This document shows positions 47,599 to 60,995 of a stretch of DNA of 64,000 bases, in pieces. The notes beneath the pieces were generated by a model. That model was not told where the DNA came from and did not search any database. It saw nothing but the letters and a program-made list of their open reading frames with translations. This DNA is from Rhodospirillaceae bacterium (lineage in GTDB: Bacteria > Pseudomonadota > Alphaproteobacteria > Rhodospirillales > UBA2165), in NCBI GenBank assembly GCA_947467145.1, contig CANIGJ010000006.1, positions 62,001 to 126,000 on the forward strand, in the 5' to 3' direction. The translations under genes were made by a program, and so were the position numbers. How positions within the stretch are numbered: the first letter of the stretch is position 1; every line of letters starts with the position of its first letter.

Positions 47599-50520
47599 AT
47601 GCGTGCGATCGGCACCATAGCTTCGGCGAACAGTGCCGGCTGGGCGTTGGAAAAGCCGCATGTGCGGACCCTGCTCGATTACCTGCCGGCGGCGGTGGCC
47701 GCGATCGGCATCGTGCTGCTCGGCATCATCGCCGAGAACCTCAATACCCGCTCCTTCCAACAGGTCCTGCGCTTCGAGGTGTCGGACGACGTCAACGTCG
47801 TGCGCGCCCGCCTCGAAGGCATCATCACCGCCAACGCCAGTCTGATCCGCGGCATGACGGCGGTCATCGCGACAGAGCCCAATATCTCGACTGAGGATTT
47901 CAACGAAATCTCCGCCCAGATCATGCGCGGTAAGTCGCAGATCCGGAACATCGTCGGCGCACCCGATATGGTGATCCGCTATGTCTATCCGTTCCAGGGC
48001 AACGAGGCCGCGATGGGGCTCGATTACAATGCGGTGCCGGCGCAGCGTGACGCCGCCAACCGCGCCAAGGACCTGGGCGAGCTTGTGCTGGCCGGCCCGG
48101 TCGATCTCGTGCAAGGCGGCAAAGGGTTCATCGCGCGCATCCCGGTCACGACGGCCGAAACGCCCGGCCGACCGAGCCGCTTCTGGGGCTTGGTGTCGAC
48201 GGTCCTCGACCTCGACCGCGTCTATGAAGCCGCCGGCCTCACCGATCCCGATCTTGAAGTCGAAATCGCCATTCGCGGCCGCGACGCGACCGGCCCGGAC
48301 GGCGCCATTTTCTACGGTCGCCCCGATGTCTTCGAAAATTCGCCCGTCCTCGCCGATGTCGTGCTGCCCTACGGTTCGTGGCAGATGGCGGCGATCCCCA
48401 AGGGCGGTTGGCCCGCCATCCCATCCAATCAGCGTCTGCTGCAGACCGCGTTTTGGATCGCCGGCATCCTGATCGTCATGCCGTTGATCGCGGTCGGCAC
48501 CCTGCTCGGCCAACGCCGCCGCGCCGAGGACAGCCTCGTGCGCGCTATGGAAGATTTGCAGGAGAAATCACAGGCGGCCGAAGTTTCCGAAGCTAAATTC
48601 GCCGCCGCGTTTGAGCATTCGCCGCTGGTCGCCACCATTTCGCGCCTCGATACCGGCGCCATCCTCGACGTGAACAACGCGTTCCTGCGCACCACGGGTT
48701 ACGAGCGTTACGAGGCCATCGGGCGCAACAGTTCCGATCTTGGATTGTTCGACGAGTCGCAACGCAACGAGTTCCGTCGTCAGATGATGGAGAACGGCCA
48801 GGTCGTCGGCATGGAAACCCGCGCGACGATGAAAAGCGGCCGCGACATCGAAGCGCAGATCTACAGCCAGATTTTCGCCATCGACAATACGCGCTACATC
48901 CTGACCCTGGTCGAAGACATCACGCAGCGCAAACGCGCCGAACGCCAAGGCCGCGATGCCCAGGAAGAAGCCGATGCCGCGCAACGCCGGCTACGTAACG
49001 CCATAGAAACGGTCAATGACGGCTTCGTGCTGTTCGACCGCGACGACAAGCTGGTGACGGCGAACAGCAACTATTACCGCTTCTTCGAATCGATCGGCGC
49101 ACCCGTCGTGCCCGGCCAGACGACCTACGAACAGATCATGCGGACCGCCGCCAAGGCCGGGATGTACAAGTCGGCTATCGGCCGCGAAGACCAATATGTC
49201 GCCGAACGAATGGCCTCGTTCCACTCGGGCGATCAGACGACCGAACAGGAACTCGTCAACGGCAGTTGGATCCGCGTCACCGAACGGCGCATGAGCGACG
49301 GCAGCATGGTGTGCTCCGGCGTCGACATCACCGAACTGAAGCGGCGCGAGGTCGAACTGGACCACGCGCGCATCATGGCCGATGCCGCCAACCAGGCGAA
49401 ATCGACCTTCCTGTCGTCAATGAGCCACGAACTGCGCACGCCGATGAATGCGATCCTGGGCTTCGCCCAATTGCTGGAACGCGGCGCCCGCCTGCCCGAT
49501 CCGGAGCGCCAGCGCCAATATGCGCGCCATGTGCTCAATGCCGGCAATTACCTGCTCGAGCTCATCGATCAGGTCCTGGAACTGTCCAAGATCGAAGCCG
49601 GCAAGCTGTCGCTGGTTTATGAGAGCGTCGAACTGCCCGACGTCATCGCACACAGCCTGTTCATGGTGGCGAGCCGCGCCAAGAAAGCCGGCGTCACCAT
49701 CGTCAATCGCGCCGATGGCCTGACCCTGCCCCATCTGTGGGCCGACCGCTCGCGCGTACGCCAGATCCTGCTCAACTTCCTGTCCAACGCCATCAAGTAC
49801 AACAAGAAAGGCGGCACGGTGACCGTCTCGGCCATCCCGCTCGACGACAAGATGATCCGCATCAAGGTCGAAGACACCGGCACCGGCATTCCCGACGAAT
49901 ACCATTCTCACGTGTTCGAGCCCTTCAACCGATTGGGACGCGAGGCCGACGGCAGCGAGGGTTCGGGGATCGGGCTGGCCATCACCAAGCAGATCGCCGA
50001 AATCCTCGGCGGCGCCATCGGCTTCAAAAGCCAGGAAGGCATCGGCAGCTCGTTCTGGGTCGATCTGCCGATCTCGCCCGATGAGATAGCCGACAAAACC
50101 GGCGAACGACGTAAGATCGACCGTACCACGCCGGCGCCCGAGCCTGGCGATGCGCGCCAACGCATTCTTTATGTCGAGGACAACGCCTCCAACCTCCAAC
50201 TCATGGATGAGCTGCTGGGCACCATCGGCAATTTCACCATGACCAGCGCGTCGAACGGCCTCTTGGCACTGCAAATGGTGCACGAAGATCCGCCCGATCT
50301 GATCCTGCTCGATATCAACCTGCCCGAAATGGACGGCTTCGAGGTCCTCAAGCGGCTGCAAAACGATCCGGCCACCAAGGACATCCCGGTGATCGCCGTG
50401 ACCGCCGCCGCCATGCCGGCCGAGGTCGAGCGCGGCCTGTCGGCCGGCTTCAAGGAATACATCACCAAGCCGATCGATATCGCCTCGGTGCTGCGCGCCA
50501 TCGAACGGCAGATTTCGTAA
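47599..50520 (+). CDS. Hybrid histidine kinase with CHASE sensor and PAS domains
   Basis: 973 residues. A membrane helix (about 30-47) precedes an extracytoplasmic CHASE domain (residues about 60-250, NASLIRGMTAVIATEPNIST), then a second helix (AFWIAGILIVMPLIAVGTLL). Two PAS domains follow (about 320-440 and 465-580), the first with a QKRAERQG linker. The kinase has His610 in FLSSMSHELRTPMNAILGF, an HATPase domain with GSGIGLAITKQIAE, and a C-terminal receiver with Asp905 (LILLDINLPEMDG). CHASE domains often sense small organic ligands. No response regulator with output is adjacent. Confidence 0.95.
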   Translation: MRAIGTIASANSAGWALEKPHVRTLLDYLPAAVAAIGIVLLGIIAENLNTRSFQQVLRFEVSDDVNVVRARLEGIITANASLIRGMTAVIATEPNISTEDFNEISAQIMRGKSQIRNIVGAPDMVIRYVYPFQGNEAAMGLDYNAVPAQRDAANRAKDLGELVLAGPVDLVQGGKGFIARIPVTTAETPGRPSRFWGLVSTVLDLDRVYEAAGLTDPDLEVEIAIRGRDATGPDGAIFYGRPDVFENSPVLADVVLPYGSWQMAAIPKGGWPAIPSNQRLLQTAFWIAGILIVMPLIAVGTLLGQRRRAEDSLVRAMEDLQEKSQAAEVSEAKFAAAFEHSPLVATISRLDTGAILDVNNAFLRTTGYERYEAIGRNSSDLGLFDESQRNEFRRQMMENGQVVGMETRATMKSGRDIEAQIYSQIFAIDNTRYILTLVEDITQRKRAERQGRDAQEEADAAQRRLRNAIETVNDGFVLFDRDDKLVTANSNYYRFFESIGAPVVPGQTTYEQIMRTAAKAGMYKSAIGREDQYVAERMASFHSGDQTTEQELVNGSWIRVTERRMSDGSMVCSGVDITELKRREVELDHARIMADAANQAKSTFLSSMSHELRTPMNAILGFAQLLERGARLPDPERQRQYARHVLNAGNYLLELIDQVLELSKIEAGKLSLVYESVELPDVIAHSLFMVASRAKKAGVTIVNRADGLTLPHLWADRSRVRQILLNFLSNAIKYNKKGGTVTVSAIPLDDKMIRIKVEDTGTGIPDEYHSHVFEPFNRLGREADGSEGSGIGLAITKQIAEILGGAIGFKSQEGIGSSFWVDLPISPDEIADKTGERRKIDRTTPAPEPGDARQRILYVEDNASNLQLMDELLGTIGNFTMTSASNGLLALQMVHEDPPDLILLDINLPEMDGFEVLKRLQNDPATKDIPVIAVTAAAMPAEVERGLSAGFKEYITKPIDIASVLRAIERQIS

Positions 50521-50522
50521 AA

Positions 50523-50547
50523 AAGGCCCGGCGAGCAGCCGGGCCTT
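50523..50547. terminator. Terminator after the CHASE kinase gene
   Basis: AAGGCCCGGC (50523-50532), loop GAGCA, GCCGGGCCTT (50538-50547): a 10-bp stem, 3 bases after the kinase stop. Minus-strand reading ends TTTTTTA, so it may act in both directions, also serving the convergent CmcJ-like gene. Confidence 0.9.
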
Positions 50548-50571
50548 CCTCATTAAGATAGTCTTCCCGTT

Positions 50572-51411
50572 CTAATTATCTTCGTCGAAGAAGGCGATGG
50601 TACGGATTTCGATCGATTGGCGCGGCGGCGCATCGGTCGGCGTCGTCGGATCGACGAACGCGGTATGCGCGGTGAAGCGCGCCCGGCCGTCCTTCTTGGA
50701 TTCGTAGACCTTGAAGACGATCGCCTCGTCGCGGCGCATCTTCGGGAAATAGTACCATTCGTGGTTGGGGTTATAGGCAATCTGATAGGTCTCGCCGACC
50801 CGGTCTGGGTAACGCCGCTCGGCCGCGATCAGGTCCTTCATCTCCAACGAACGCGCATCGGCGATCGCCAGGGGATCGGCCAGCAGCGGCTTGGTGTCGA
50901 TCGACCGCCAGACCTGGATGATGGCGAAGCGCCGTTTGATCAGGCCCTCGGCCTCGGCCGGCAGGAGGTCGCGCACGCGTTGCGGCCCCGACCATTCGGT
51001 ATAGTCGTTATGGACCGACAGCACCGGCTCACGGAGCAGTTGCTCGGCGCGCTGGCCTTCGTCGCCCGAGCGCAACGTATGGTCGAACACATGGACCCGG
51101 GCGGCACCCGAAACCTTTTTGATCAGCTCGACACATTCCGGGTAATAGACGGACTTAAGCTCGTCGGGGTCGAGGAAGTTCTTCACCTTGGTGAGGTGAT
51201 CGACGAATTCGAAACCCTGCACATCGAGGTCGAGGTCTGCCCGGATCGCACGGCCGTCATGGACGACGACCGGCGTCTCCTCGGCCTTGCCGGTGACGCG
51301 CCGCGTCATGTTGGCCGGACCGAACGTTTCGTTCACCGGCTTGGTCCCGGTGTTGACGTTGTAGCGCAGCCGGGCTTCGAGGCCGCCGGCGGGAAGCGTT
51401 GTATCGGGCAT
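50572..51411 (-). CDS. CmcJ/NvfI-like oxidoreductase family protein
   Basis: 279 residues. Blocks that match the CmcJ/NvfI family: SVHNDYTEWSGPQRVRDLLP, RRFAIIQVWRSIDTKPLLADPLAIADARSL, NPNHEWYYFPKMRRDEAIVFKVYESKKDG and FTAHTAFVDP. These proteins relate to cephamycin and meroterpenoid biosynthesis proteins and to iron/2-oxoglutarate enzymes, but the bacterial members are uncharacterised. The His in VHNDYT and AHTAF are candidate metal ligands. GGAGGG precedes the ATG. A short palindrome lies upstream at 51492-51505. Confidence 0.85.
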   Translation of the reverse strand: MPDTTLPAGGLEARLRYNVNTGTKPVNETFGPANMTRRVTGKAEETPVVVHDGRAIRADLDLDVQGFEFVDHLTKVKNFLDPDELKSVYYPECVELIKKVSGAARVHVFDHTLRSGDEGQRAEQLLREPVLSVHNDYTEWSGPQRVRDLLPAEAEGLIKRRFAIIQVWRSIDTKPLLADPLAIADARSLEMKDLIAAERRYPDRVGETYQIAYNPNHEWYYFPKMRRDEAIVFKVYESKKDGRARFTAHTAFVDPTTPTDAPPRQSIEIRTIAFFDEDN

Positions 51412-51491
51412 CGAGCCCTCCTGTTTCTTTATGGGCTGAGTCTAATCCTCAGGCTTGCGCGGAGCAACAGGACGCACCAAAGCGAGGCAAA

Positions 51492-51505
51492 GCTTCAGAT
51501 GAAGC
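51492..51505. promoter_or_regulatory. Short palindrome upstream of the CmcJ-like gene
   Basis: GCTTCA-GA-TGAAGC, a perfect 6-bp arm palindrome, lies 81-94 bases before the CmcJ-like start codon. It may be an operator; there is no further evidence. Confidence 0.3.
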
Positions 51506-51582
51506 ACTGGATCTAGAGAATTGAAATAGAATGATTAATCGCGCCGATCTAAAGTATCGCGCGAACGCAACGCGGCGTTCTA

Positions 51583-52005
51583 TCAATAGACCATGCGCGC
51601 GGTGATGGTCTTGCCTTCCTCGGGCAAGGTAATCATCGCCGCATCGAACGGTGGTGCGCCCAGGAAGACCGGAGCATCGTTGGAAAAGCCGTAACCTTCC
51701 TGCGGCAAGCCCAGGAGGCTAATATCCATCTTGCCGTTGTTGTTCTCGTCGTGATGCAGCGCCAGTGCGTAAGGACCCGGCGTCAGCCCTTCGAAGATGA
51801 CAGTCATCTCGCCTTCGCGCGCCGGCAGATTGCGCGTCACCACGCTTTTGCCGCTGGGGAAATCGACGGGATTATTGAACAGCGCCAGACGCATCTGACC
51901 GGCTGAATTGCGGATACCCATCACGGTGACGGTCAGTTCGGATGCAGCAGCCGGTACGACCGCTGCGAGCATCAACGTCAGAGCAAGAGCCCCACCCCGG
52001 ATCAC
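51583..52005 (-). CDS. DUF2141 family exported protein
   Basis: 140 residues with a signal peptide (ALALTLMLAAVVPAAAS). The mature domain is DUF2141: LTVTVMGIRNSAGQMRLALFNNPVDF, GPYALALHHDENNNGKMD and LGLPQEGYGFSNDAP. It is a small beta-sandwich of unknown role in the periplasm. The start is a GTG at 52005. It follows atpC by 23 bases on the same strand, so it may be read through from the ATP synthase operon. Confidence 0.85.
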   Translation of the reverse strand: MIRGGALALTLMLAAVVPAAASELTVTVMGIRNSAGQMRLALFNNPVDFPSGKSVVTRNLPAREGEMTVIFEGLTPGPYALALHHDENNNGKMDISLLGLPQEGYGFSNDAPVFLGAPPFDAAMITLPEEGKTITARMVY

Positions 52006-52028
52006 GGTCGGCGGAGCCCGGTCGAGCC

Positions 52029-52454
52029 TTACGCCGCGCGGCGCAGCGTAACGGCCTGCACCAACGCCTCGGCGGCGGTGACCTGAGCCTGGGCGGCAGC
52101 AAGACCTTCGACAGATGCGCCGGCCAGGGCCTCACGCGCCGTCGTCAGGCGAGCCTGGGCATCCTGCGCGCTGATGTTGGCAACGGCTTCGACCGATTCG
52201 GCCAGAACGGTCACCCGCTCCGGCGTCACTTCGGCGAAACCGCCGATGACGAAGAAACTCTGAGTCACATGCCCGCCATTGTGGATATCGACCAGGCCGG
52301 GGCGCAGCGTCGTAATCAACGGCGTATGGCCCGGCAGCGCGCCGATATCGCCTTCGGCGCCCGGCACGACGACCATGTCGACCGGTTCCGAGACCGAAAG
52401 CGCGGTCGGGGTGACCAGATCGAACTGGATCTTCTGGGAACCGGTGTCAGCCAT
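52029..52454 (-). CDS. atpC: ATP synthase F1 subunit epsilon
   Basis: 141 residues. Beta-sandwich N-domain (QFDLVTPTALSVSEPVDMVVVPGAEGDIGALPGHTPLITTLRPG) and a two-helix Ala-rich C-terminus (EGLAAAQAQVTAAEALVQAVTLRR), which brakes ATP hydrolysis in bacterial enzymes. It is the last gene of atpHAGDC, following atpD by 3 bases. Confidence 0.95.
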   Translation of the reverse strand: MADTGSQKIQFDLVTPTALSVSEPVDMVVVPGAEGDIGALPGHTPLITTLRPGLVDIHNGGHVTQSFFVIGGFAEVTPERVTVLAESVEAVANISAQDAQARLTTAREALAGASVEGLAAAQAQVTAAEALVQAVTLRRAA

Positions 52455-52457
52455 GGA

Positions 52458-54807
<2,350 letters not shown>

Positions 54808-54845
54808 ACGCCGCTATTTCACTTCGAGGTCAAAGGGACGGCGAC

Positions 54846-56378
<1,533 letters not shown>

Positions 56379-56939
56379 TTAACCAATCCCTCTCATGGCG
56401 AGACGCATATGTTGCAACTTGGTGCGGAGCGACGAATCGACCATCCGCGAACCGATCCGAACGACGAGGCCGCCAAGCAGGCCGGCATCGACGCGAGATT
56501 CCACTGAAACTTTACCACCCATCGACTTGCGCAAGGTGGCTTCGAGCTCGGAGAGCTGACGCGATGTCAGCGGCTGCGCGCTCGTGACATGCGCGGTCAG
56601 CTCACCACGGCGCCCGGCGAGGATCGCCAGATAGCCTTCGATGACGTCCGGCAGCGCGAACAGGCGGCGATTGGACGCCAGCACACCCGCGAACTTGCGG
56701 GTGAGGTCCGAAGCGCCGGCCTTGCTGAGAATTTCGTTGATTGCCTTGCCCTGCTCGGCGCGCGAGATGACCGGCGAGCGAATCATGCGGTTGAAATCGG
56801 CCGATTCGGCGATCATCCGCGCAATGGCGCGGAGGTCTTCGGCAACCTGATCGAGCGCTTTGGCCTCGTCGGCCAATTCATACAGCGCCGTCGCATAGCG
56901 CCCGGCCAAACCTGTGGCGCCTGTTGTGTCGGATGCCAC
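56379..56939 (-). CDS. atpH: ATP synthase F1 subunit delta
   Basis: 186 residues. The OSCP/delta pattern is GLAGRYATALYELADEAKALDQVAEDLRAI at the N-terminus and the C-terminal VSVESRVDAGLLGGLVVRIGSRMVDSSLRTKLQHM. It links F1 to the stator stalk. First gene of the F1 operon; F0 genes are elsewhere, as usual in alphaproteobacteria. The 203-base gap before it has no gene. Confidence 0.95.
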   Translation of the reverse strand: MASDTTGATGLAGRYATALYELADEAKALDQVAEDLRAIARMIAESADFNRMIRSPVISRAEQGKAINEILSKAGASDLTRKFAGVLASNRRLFALPDVIEGYLAILAGRRGELTAHVTSAQPLTSRQLSELEATLRKSMGGKVSVESRVDAGLLGGLVVRIGSRMVDSSLRTKLQHMRLAMRGIG

Positions 56940-57142
56940 CTGAACAGTCCCCGTACTTAATTACCCTGGCGATGAATTCCACGTCCGTCCCCGAACCGTG
57001 GAAAAGGCGCGTTTGGCGCGGTTTTCTGCCGAACGCGGGGGTTGTCTACCATACCGATACAGGGCACGCAAGCGGACCACCTCAAGCAATCGAGAGCCCT
57101 AATAGGCATATAATAAACAAAGGCTTAGTGTGTGTTTCGGCG

Positions 57143-59380
57143 TCACAAAAAGCTGTAGGGATCAATGTCGAGCTGGACCTTTACGCGGTCCGAGACTCGG
57201 GTGCGCGCAATCCAGTCGGCCAGACGGCGCTGCAGGTTCACATTTCGGTCCGCTTTTACCAGGAATCGGCGCCGGTGACGGCCCCGTAGCACGGCCAAGG
57301 GCGCCTGGGCCGGCCCCAGGATCTCCATCCCCTGCCCGCGCGGCGCCGTGCGGTTGAGCGCACTGGCGGCATCGTCCACCGCCCGGGCATCGACGCTCGA
57401 CAGAATCACCCCGGCGAGGCGGCCGAAGGGCGGCATCCCATGATCGCGCCGCTCTTCGGCCTCGGCGGCCACGAAACCCGCGCGGTCACCCACTGACAGC
57501 GCCTTCATCACCTTGTTCTCCGGCATGAAGGTCTGCACGAACACCCGGCCCGGCCGCTCCGCGCGCCCGGCGCGTCCCGCCACCTGATAGAGCAATTGGA
57601 ATGTGCGCTCGGCCGCGCGCAGATCGCCGCCCTCCAGGCCGAGGTCGGCATCGACCACGCCGACCAGGGTCAGATAGGGAAAGTGATAGCCCTTGGCGAC
57701 GATCTGCGTGCCGATAATCAGATCAACCTCGCGGTCTTCGATCCGGCGCACCAGTTCCTGCGCTTCGCTGGCCGAGCGGATCGTGTCGCTGGCCGCGACC
57801 GTGAACGTGACCTCCGGGAACAGCCGCGTGACCTCTTCGGCCAGGCGTTCGACGCCGGGCCCGCAGGCGAACAATTTGTCCTCGACCTTACATTCCGGGC
57901 AGGCCTTGGGTTTGGCCATGGAATAGCCGCAGTGATGGCACTGCAGACGGTCGATCAGACGATGCTCGACCAGCCAGGCCGTGCAGCTCGGGCATTTCAA
58001 ACGATGACCGCAAGCGCGGCAGAGCGTGAGCGGCGCGTAGCCGCGACGATTGAGATAGAGCAACGCCTGCTCTTTGGCCGCGAAGGTTTCGCCGAGCGCT
58101 TTGACCAACTGCGGCGACAGCCAATTGCCGCTGTCCATCTTTTCCGCGCGCATGTCGACGACATGGATATCGGGCAGCGCCGCGCCGCCATGGCGATCGG
58201 CGAGGACGTGCAGGCCATAACGGCCCGTCTCAGCATTGTTGGCGGTTTCAAGTGACGGCGTGGCCGAAACTAACACCGTCGGAATTTCGCCCAGATGGGC
58301 GCGCACCACGGCCATGTCGCGCGCATTGTAGATCACGCCTTCGTCCTGCTTGAACGATGCGTCATGTTCTTCATCGACCACGATGATGCCGAGTGCCTGA
58401 TATGGCAGGAACAACGCCGAGCGTGCGCCGACCACGATCTGCGCTTCGCCGGTCGCCACCGCGCGCCACGTCGCGCGGCGCTGTGCCATCGGTACTTCGG
58501 AATGCCAGATCGCGGGCAAGACGCCAAAGCGCTGGCGGAAACGATCGAGCCATTGCGCGCCTAGCGCGATTTCCGGTAGCAGCACCAATGCTTGCTTGCC
58601 CGCAAGCAAAGCCGCGCGCACGGCCTCGATATAAACCTCGGTCTTACCGGAGCCCGGCACGCCTTCCAGCACCGTCACGGAATAGCCGCCCTCAGTCGCC
58701 TTGGCGGCCAGATCGTCGGCCGCCGTCTGTTGATCCGAAGATAATGTCGGACCGGGCGCATCGAGATCGGGCGGCGTGAAGCTAGCGGGCGGCGCCATAT
58801 CGACGCTGATCAGCAAGCCGGCATCGGCCAAGCCCTTGACCACCGATACGCCCACGCCGGCCTCGCGCGCCAGCTCGCTCGCCGGACGCGGCGGCCCGCC
58901 GACAAGCACATCAAGCACGCGTTGCCGCGCCGGTGTCATCATTATCTCAGGCGGCGAAGGCAACGCAGCGAACGCGCGTATCGGCGTCGGCGGTGCCAGC
59001 GCTTCGGGCACGCTCATCGCCATCCTGAGCACCGAACCCGGCGCGGCCATGGCGTAAGAGGCAACCCAATCGACGAAGCGCCGCGTCGCCTCGACCATCG
59101 GCGGACAATCGAGCTTGCCCGCAATTGCCTTCAGCTTGGCGGCGGGGACCTCTTCGGCCTCGCCATCCCAGACGACGCCGATCACCTTGCGCGTGCCCAA
59201 CGGCACCGAGACGAAATCGCCCGGCGACACACGCAGTTCATCCGGCACGGCATAACTATAGCCACGCCCCAGCGGCAACGGCAGCAGAACACGGACCAGC
59301 CGCACCGAATCGGCTGTCAAATTCTTGTGGCCGATCTCATGCGAATCTGAGATCGATGGTGTGGTTTCGGTTGGGGGCAT
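57143..59380 (-). CDS. priA: Primosomal helicase PriA
   Basis: 745 residues. It restarts collapsed replication forks. The N-terminal 3'-DNA-binding domain reads VRVLLPLPLGRGYSYAVPDELRVSPGDFVSVPLG. Walker A is GVPGSGKTEVYIEA (near residue 240), with DEEH box VVDEEHDASFKQ. The zinc site is CRACGHRLKCPSC and CHHCGYSMAKPKACPEC. It is transcribed toward atpH, whose start lies 204 bases beyond the priA stop. A 15-bp palindrome sits right before its start codon. Confidence 0.96.
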   Translation of the reverse strand: MPPTETTPSISDSHEIGHKNLTADSVRLVRVLLPLPLGRGYSYAVPDELRVSPGDFVSVPLGTRKVIGVVWDGEAEEVPAAKLKAIAGKLDCPPMVEATRRFVDWVASYAMAAPGSVLRMAMSVPEALAPPTPIRAFAALPSPPEIMMTPARQRVLDVLVGGPPRPASELAREAGVGVSVVKGLADAGLLISVDMAPPASFTPPDLDAPGPTLSSDQQTAADDLAAKATEGGYSVTVLEGVPGSGKTEVYIEAVRAALLAGKQALVLLPEIALGAQWLDRFRQRFGVLPAIWHSEVPMAQRRATWRAVATGEAQIVVGARSALFLPYQALGIIVVDEEHDASFKQDEGVIYNARDMAVVRAHLGEIPTVLVSATPSLETANNAETGRYGLHVLADRHGGAALPDIHVVDMRAEKMDSGNWLSPQLVKALGETFAAKEQALLYLNRRGYAPLTLCRACGHRLKCPSCTAWLVEHRLIDRLQCHHCGYSMAKPKACPECKVEDKLFACGPGVERLAEEVTRLFPEVTFTVAASDTIRSASEAQELVRRIEDREVDLIIGTQIVAKGYHFPYLTLVGVVDADLGLEGGDLRAAERTFQLLYQVAGRAGRAERPGRVFVQTFMPENKVMKALSVGDRAGFVAAEAEERRDHGMPPFGRLAGVILSSVDARAVDDAASALNRTAPRGQGMEILGPAQAPLAVLRGRHRRRFLVKADRNVNLQRRLADWIARTRVSDRVKVQLDIDPYSFL

Positions 59381-59381
59381 G

Positions 59382-59396
59382 GGCTACACTGTAGCC
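59382..59396. promoter_or_regulatory. Palindrome abutting the priA start codon
   Basis: GGCTAC-ACT-GTAGCC (59382-59396) is a perfect 6-bp arm inverted repeat within 2-16 bases of the priA ATG, overlapping its expected ribosome binding site. A bound protein or an mRNA hairpin would block translation initiation. Confidence 0.4.
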
Positions 59397-59434
59397 GCAA
59401 CCGGGGGGCCTGCAAGTTGCTAGGCTTTTATGAA

Positions 59435-59503
59435 CGTCCTGGTGCGATCTGGGGCTTTGAGACCCCGCCTACCGCCAGGACGAAGAGACGGCCGTTAGCG
59501 GCC
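59435..59503 (+). other. Structured leader upstream of talC
   Basis: Two hairpins lie in the 200-base gap between divergent priA and talC. CGTCCTGG (59435-59442) pairs with CCAGGACG (59475-59482), extendable by a G-U and a G-C pair, around an inner GGGG/CCCC helix (59451-59454 and 59463-59466). CGGCCG-TTAG-CGGCCG follows (59488-59503). They fit a 5' leader of talC on the plus strand, or palindromes for regulators. Confidence 0.4.
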
Positions 59504-59590
59504 GAATGCGCGATGTTTGTGCGCGCGCAGTCGTAATGTGATCGGTTGCCGCCACCAAGACATGTAGAACCAAGAGGACAGACCTCGAAG

Positions 59591-60247
59591 ATGAAATTCT
59601 TTATCGATACCGCCGACGTTGAAGAGATTCGCAAACTCGCCAAGACCGGGATGGTCGACGGCGTGACCACCAATCCGACCCTGATCGCCAAATCGGGCCG
59701 CAAGATCATGGATGTCATCGCCGAGATCTGCGACGTCGTCCCCGGGCCGATCAGCGCCGAAGTGACCGCCACCGAAACCGAGGGGATGCTGAAGGAAGGG
59801 CGCAAGCTCGCCGCCATCGCCAAGAATGTCGCGGTGAAGCTGCCGCTCACGGTCGATGGTCTCACCGCCTGCAAGACGCTGCGCGACGCAGGCACGATGG
59901 TCAACGTCACGCTGTGCTTCTCGGCCGCCCAGGCGCTGCTCGCCGCCAAAGCCGGCGCCACGTTCATCTCGCCCTTCGTCGGCCGGCTCGACGATATCGG
60001 CCAGGACGGCATGGAGCTGATTTCCGATATCTGCCAGATCTATTCGCAATATCCGGAACTCGAGACCGAAGTGCTGGTCGCCTCGGTGCGCCATCCGGTG
60101 CATGTCGTCCAGGCGGCGAAGATGGGTGCGCATGTCGCGACCCTGCCGCCGGCCATCCTGCGCCAGATGTATAACCATCCGCTGACCGACAAGGGCCTGG
60201 CTGCCTTCCTCGCCGATTGGGCGAAGACCGGCCAAAGTATTCTGTAA
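59591..60247 (+). CDS. Transaldolase (TalC/FSA-type)
   Basis: 218 residues. N-terminal [16 protein letters not shown] with Asp6, [14 protein letters not shown], and the Schiff-base Lys83 in NVAVKLPLT. This small class is either transaldolase of the pentose phosphate pathway or fructose-6-phosphate aldolase; sequence alone does not decide, but VTTNPTL and length favour transaldolase in alphaproteobacteria. The ATG at 59591 gives the canonical start. Next gene 25 bases downstream. Confidence 0.94.
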   Translation: MKFFIDTADVEEIRKLAKTGMVDGVTTNPTLIAKSGRKIMDVIAEICDVVPGPISAEVTATETEGMLKEGRKLAAIAKNVAVKLPLTVDGLTACKTLRDAGTMVNVTLCFSAAQALLAAKAGATFISPFVGRLDDIGQDGMELISDICQIYSQYPELETEVLVASVRHPVHVVQAAKMGAHVATLPPAILRQMYNHPLTDKGLAAFLADWAKTGQSIL

Positions 60248-60272
60248 TCGAAGGGCGATCTCTGGAGGAAAG

Positions 60273-60995
60273 ATGACCACCGAACCCGCGACACAGGCCG
60301 ACGATTTCGACGTGGACCTCGCCCCCGAACAGGTCGAGGCTTTCTTACGCGCCAATCCCGGGTTCCTGGGCGAACGGCCGGACCTGATCTCGATCCTCAC
60401 CCCCCCGTCGCGCTGGGAAGGCGGCGCGGTCGTCGATCTGCAAAGCATGATGGTGCAGCGCCTGCGCGAAGAATCGCGCGACTTGCGCGATGCGGCGAAC
60501 CTGCTGATCAGCACGACGCGCTCCAACATGATCGTGCAGACACGCACCCATGCCGCCGTGATGGCGTTACTAGGTGCCGACAATTTCGATCGCCTCGCTC
60601 ACGTCATCCGTCACGACCTGCCGTTGCTGCTCGACGTCGATACGGTGTCGCTCTGCTTCGAGAGCAATTCGTCATCGCCGCCCGATTTCGCCGACGTGCG
60701 CTGGCTGCCGGTCGGCAGCGTCGCCAAGACGTTCGGTGGCGATACCGAGCCCTTCTATCGCCTGCTCGAAGATGTCGAAGACGACGGCCAGGTGTTCGGC
60801 GAAGCGTCCGGGCTTGTGAAATCGGCGGCACTCGCGCGCGTGCAGCCGGGCAATGGCATTCCCGCCGCCATGCTGGCGTTGGGGGCCCGCGATCGCGGCG
60901 CGTTTCATGCGGGCCAATCGTCCGACCTGCTCACCTTCCTCGCGCGCGTCACCGAAATGTGCGTGCACAGATGGCTGCCGGAAGCCCTCAGCTAA
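60273..60995 (+). CDS. DUF484 family protein
   Basis: 240 residues. Matches the DUF484 family, GAF-like, by VEAFLRANPGFLGERPDLISIL, MMVQRLREESRDLRDAANLLIST, and LLTFLARVTEMCVHRWL. It has no known activity, but in proteobacteria it is regularly found beside xerC. TGGAGGA precedes the ATG. Its 3' end overlaps the xerC start by 25 bases. Confidence 0.92.
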   Translation: MTTEPATQADDFDVDLAPEQVEAFLRANPGFLGERPDLISILTPPSRWEGGAVVDLQSMMVQRLREESRDLRDAANLLISTTRSNMIVQTRTHAAVMALLGADNFDRLAHVIRHDLPLLLDVDTVSLCFESNSSSPPDFADVRWLPVGSVAKTFGGDTEPFYRLLEDVEDDGQVFGEASGLVKSAALARVQPGNGIPAAMLALGARDRGAFHAGQSSDLLTFLARVTEMCVHRWLPEALS

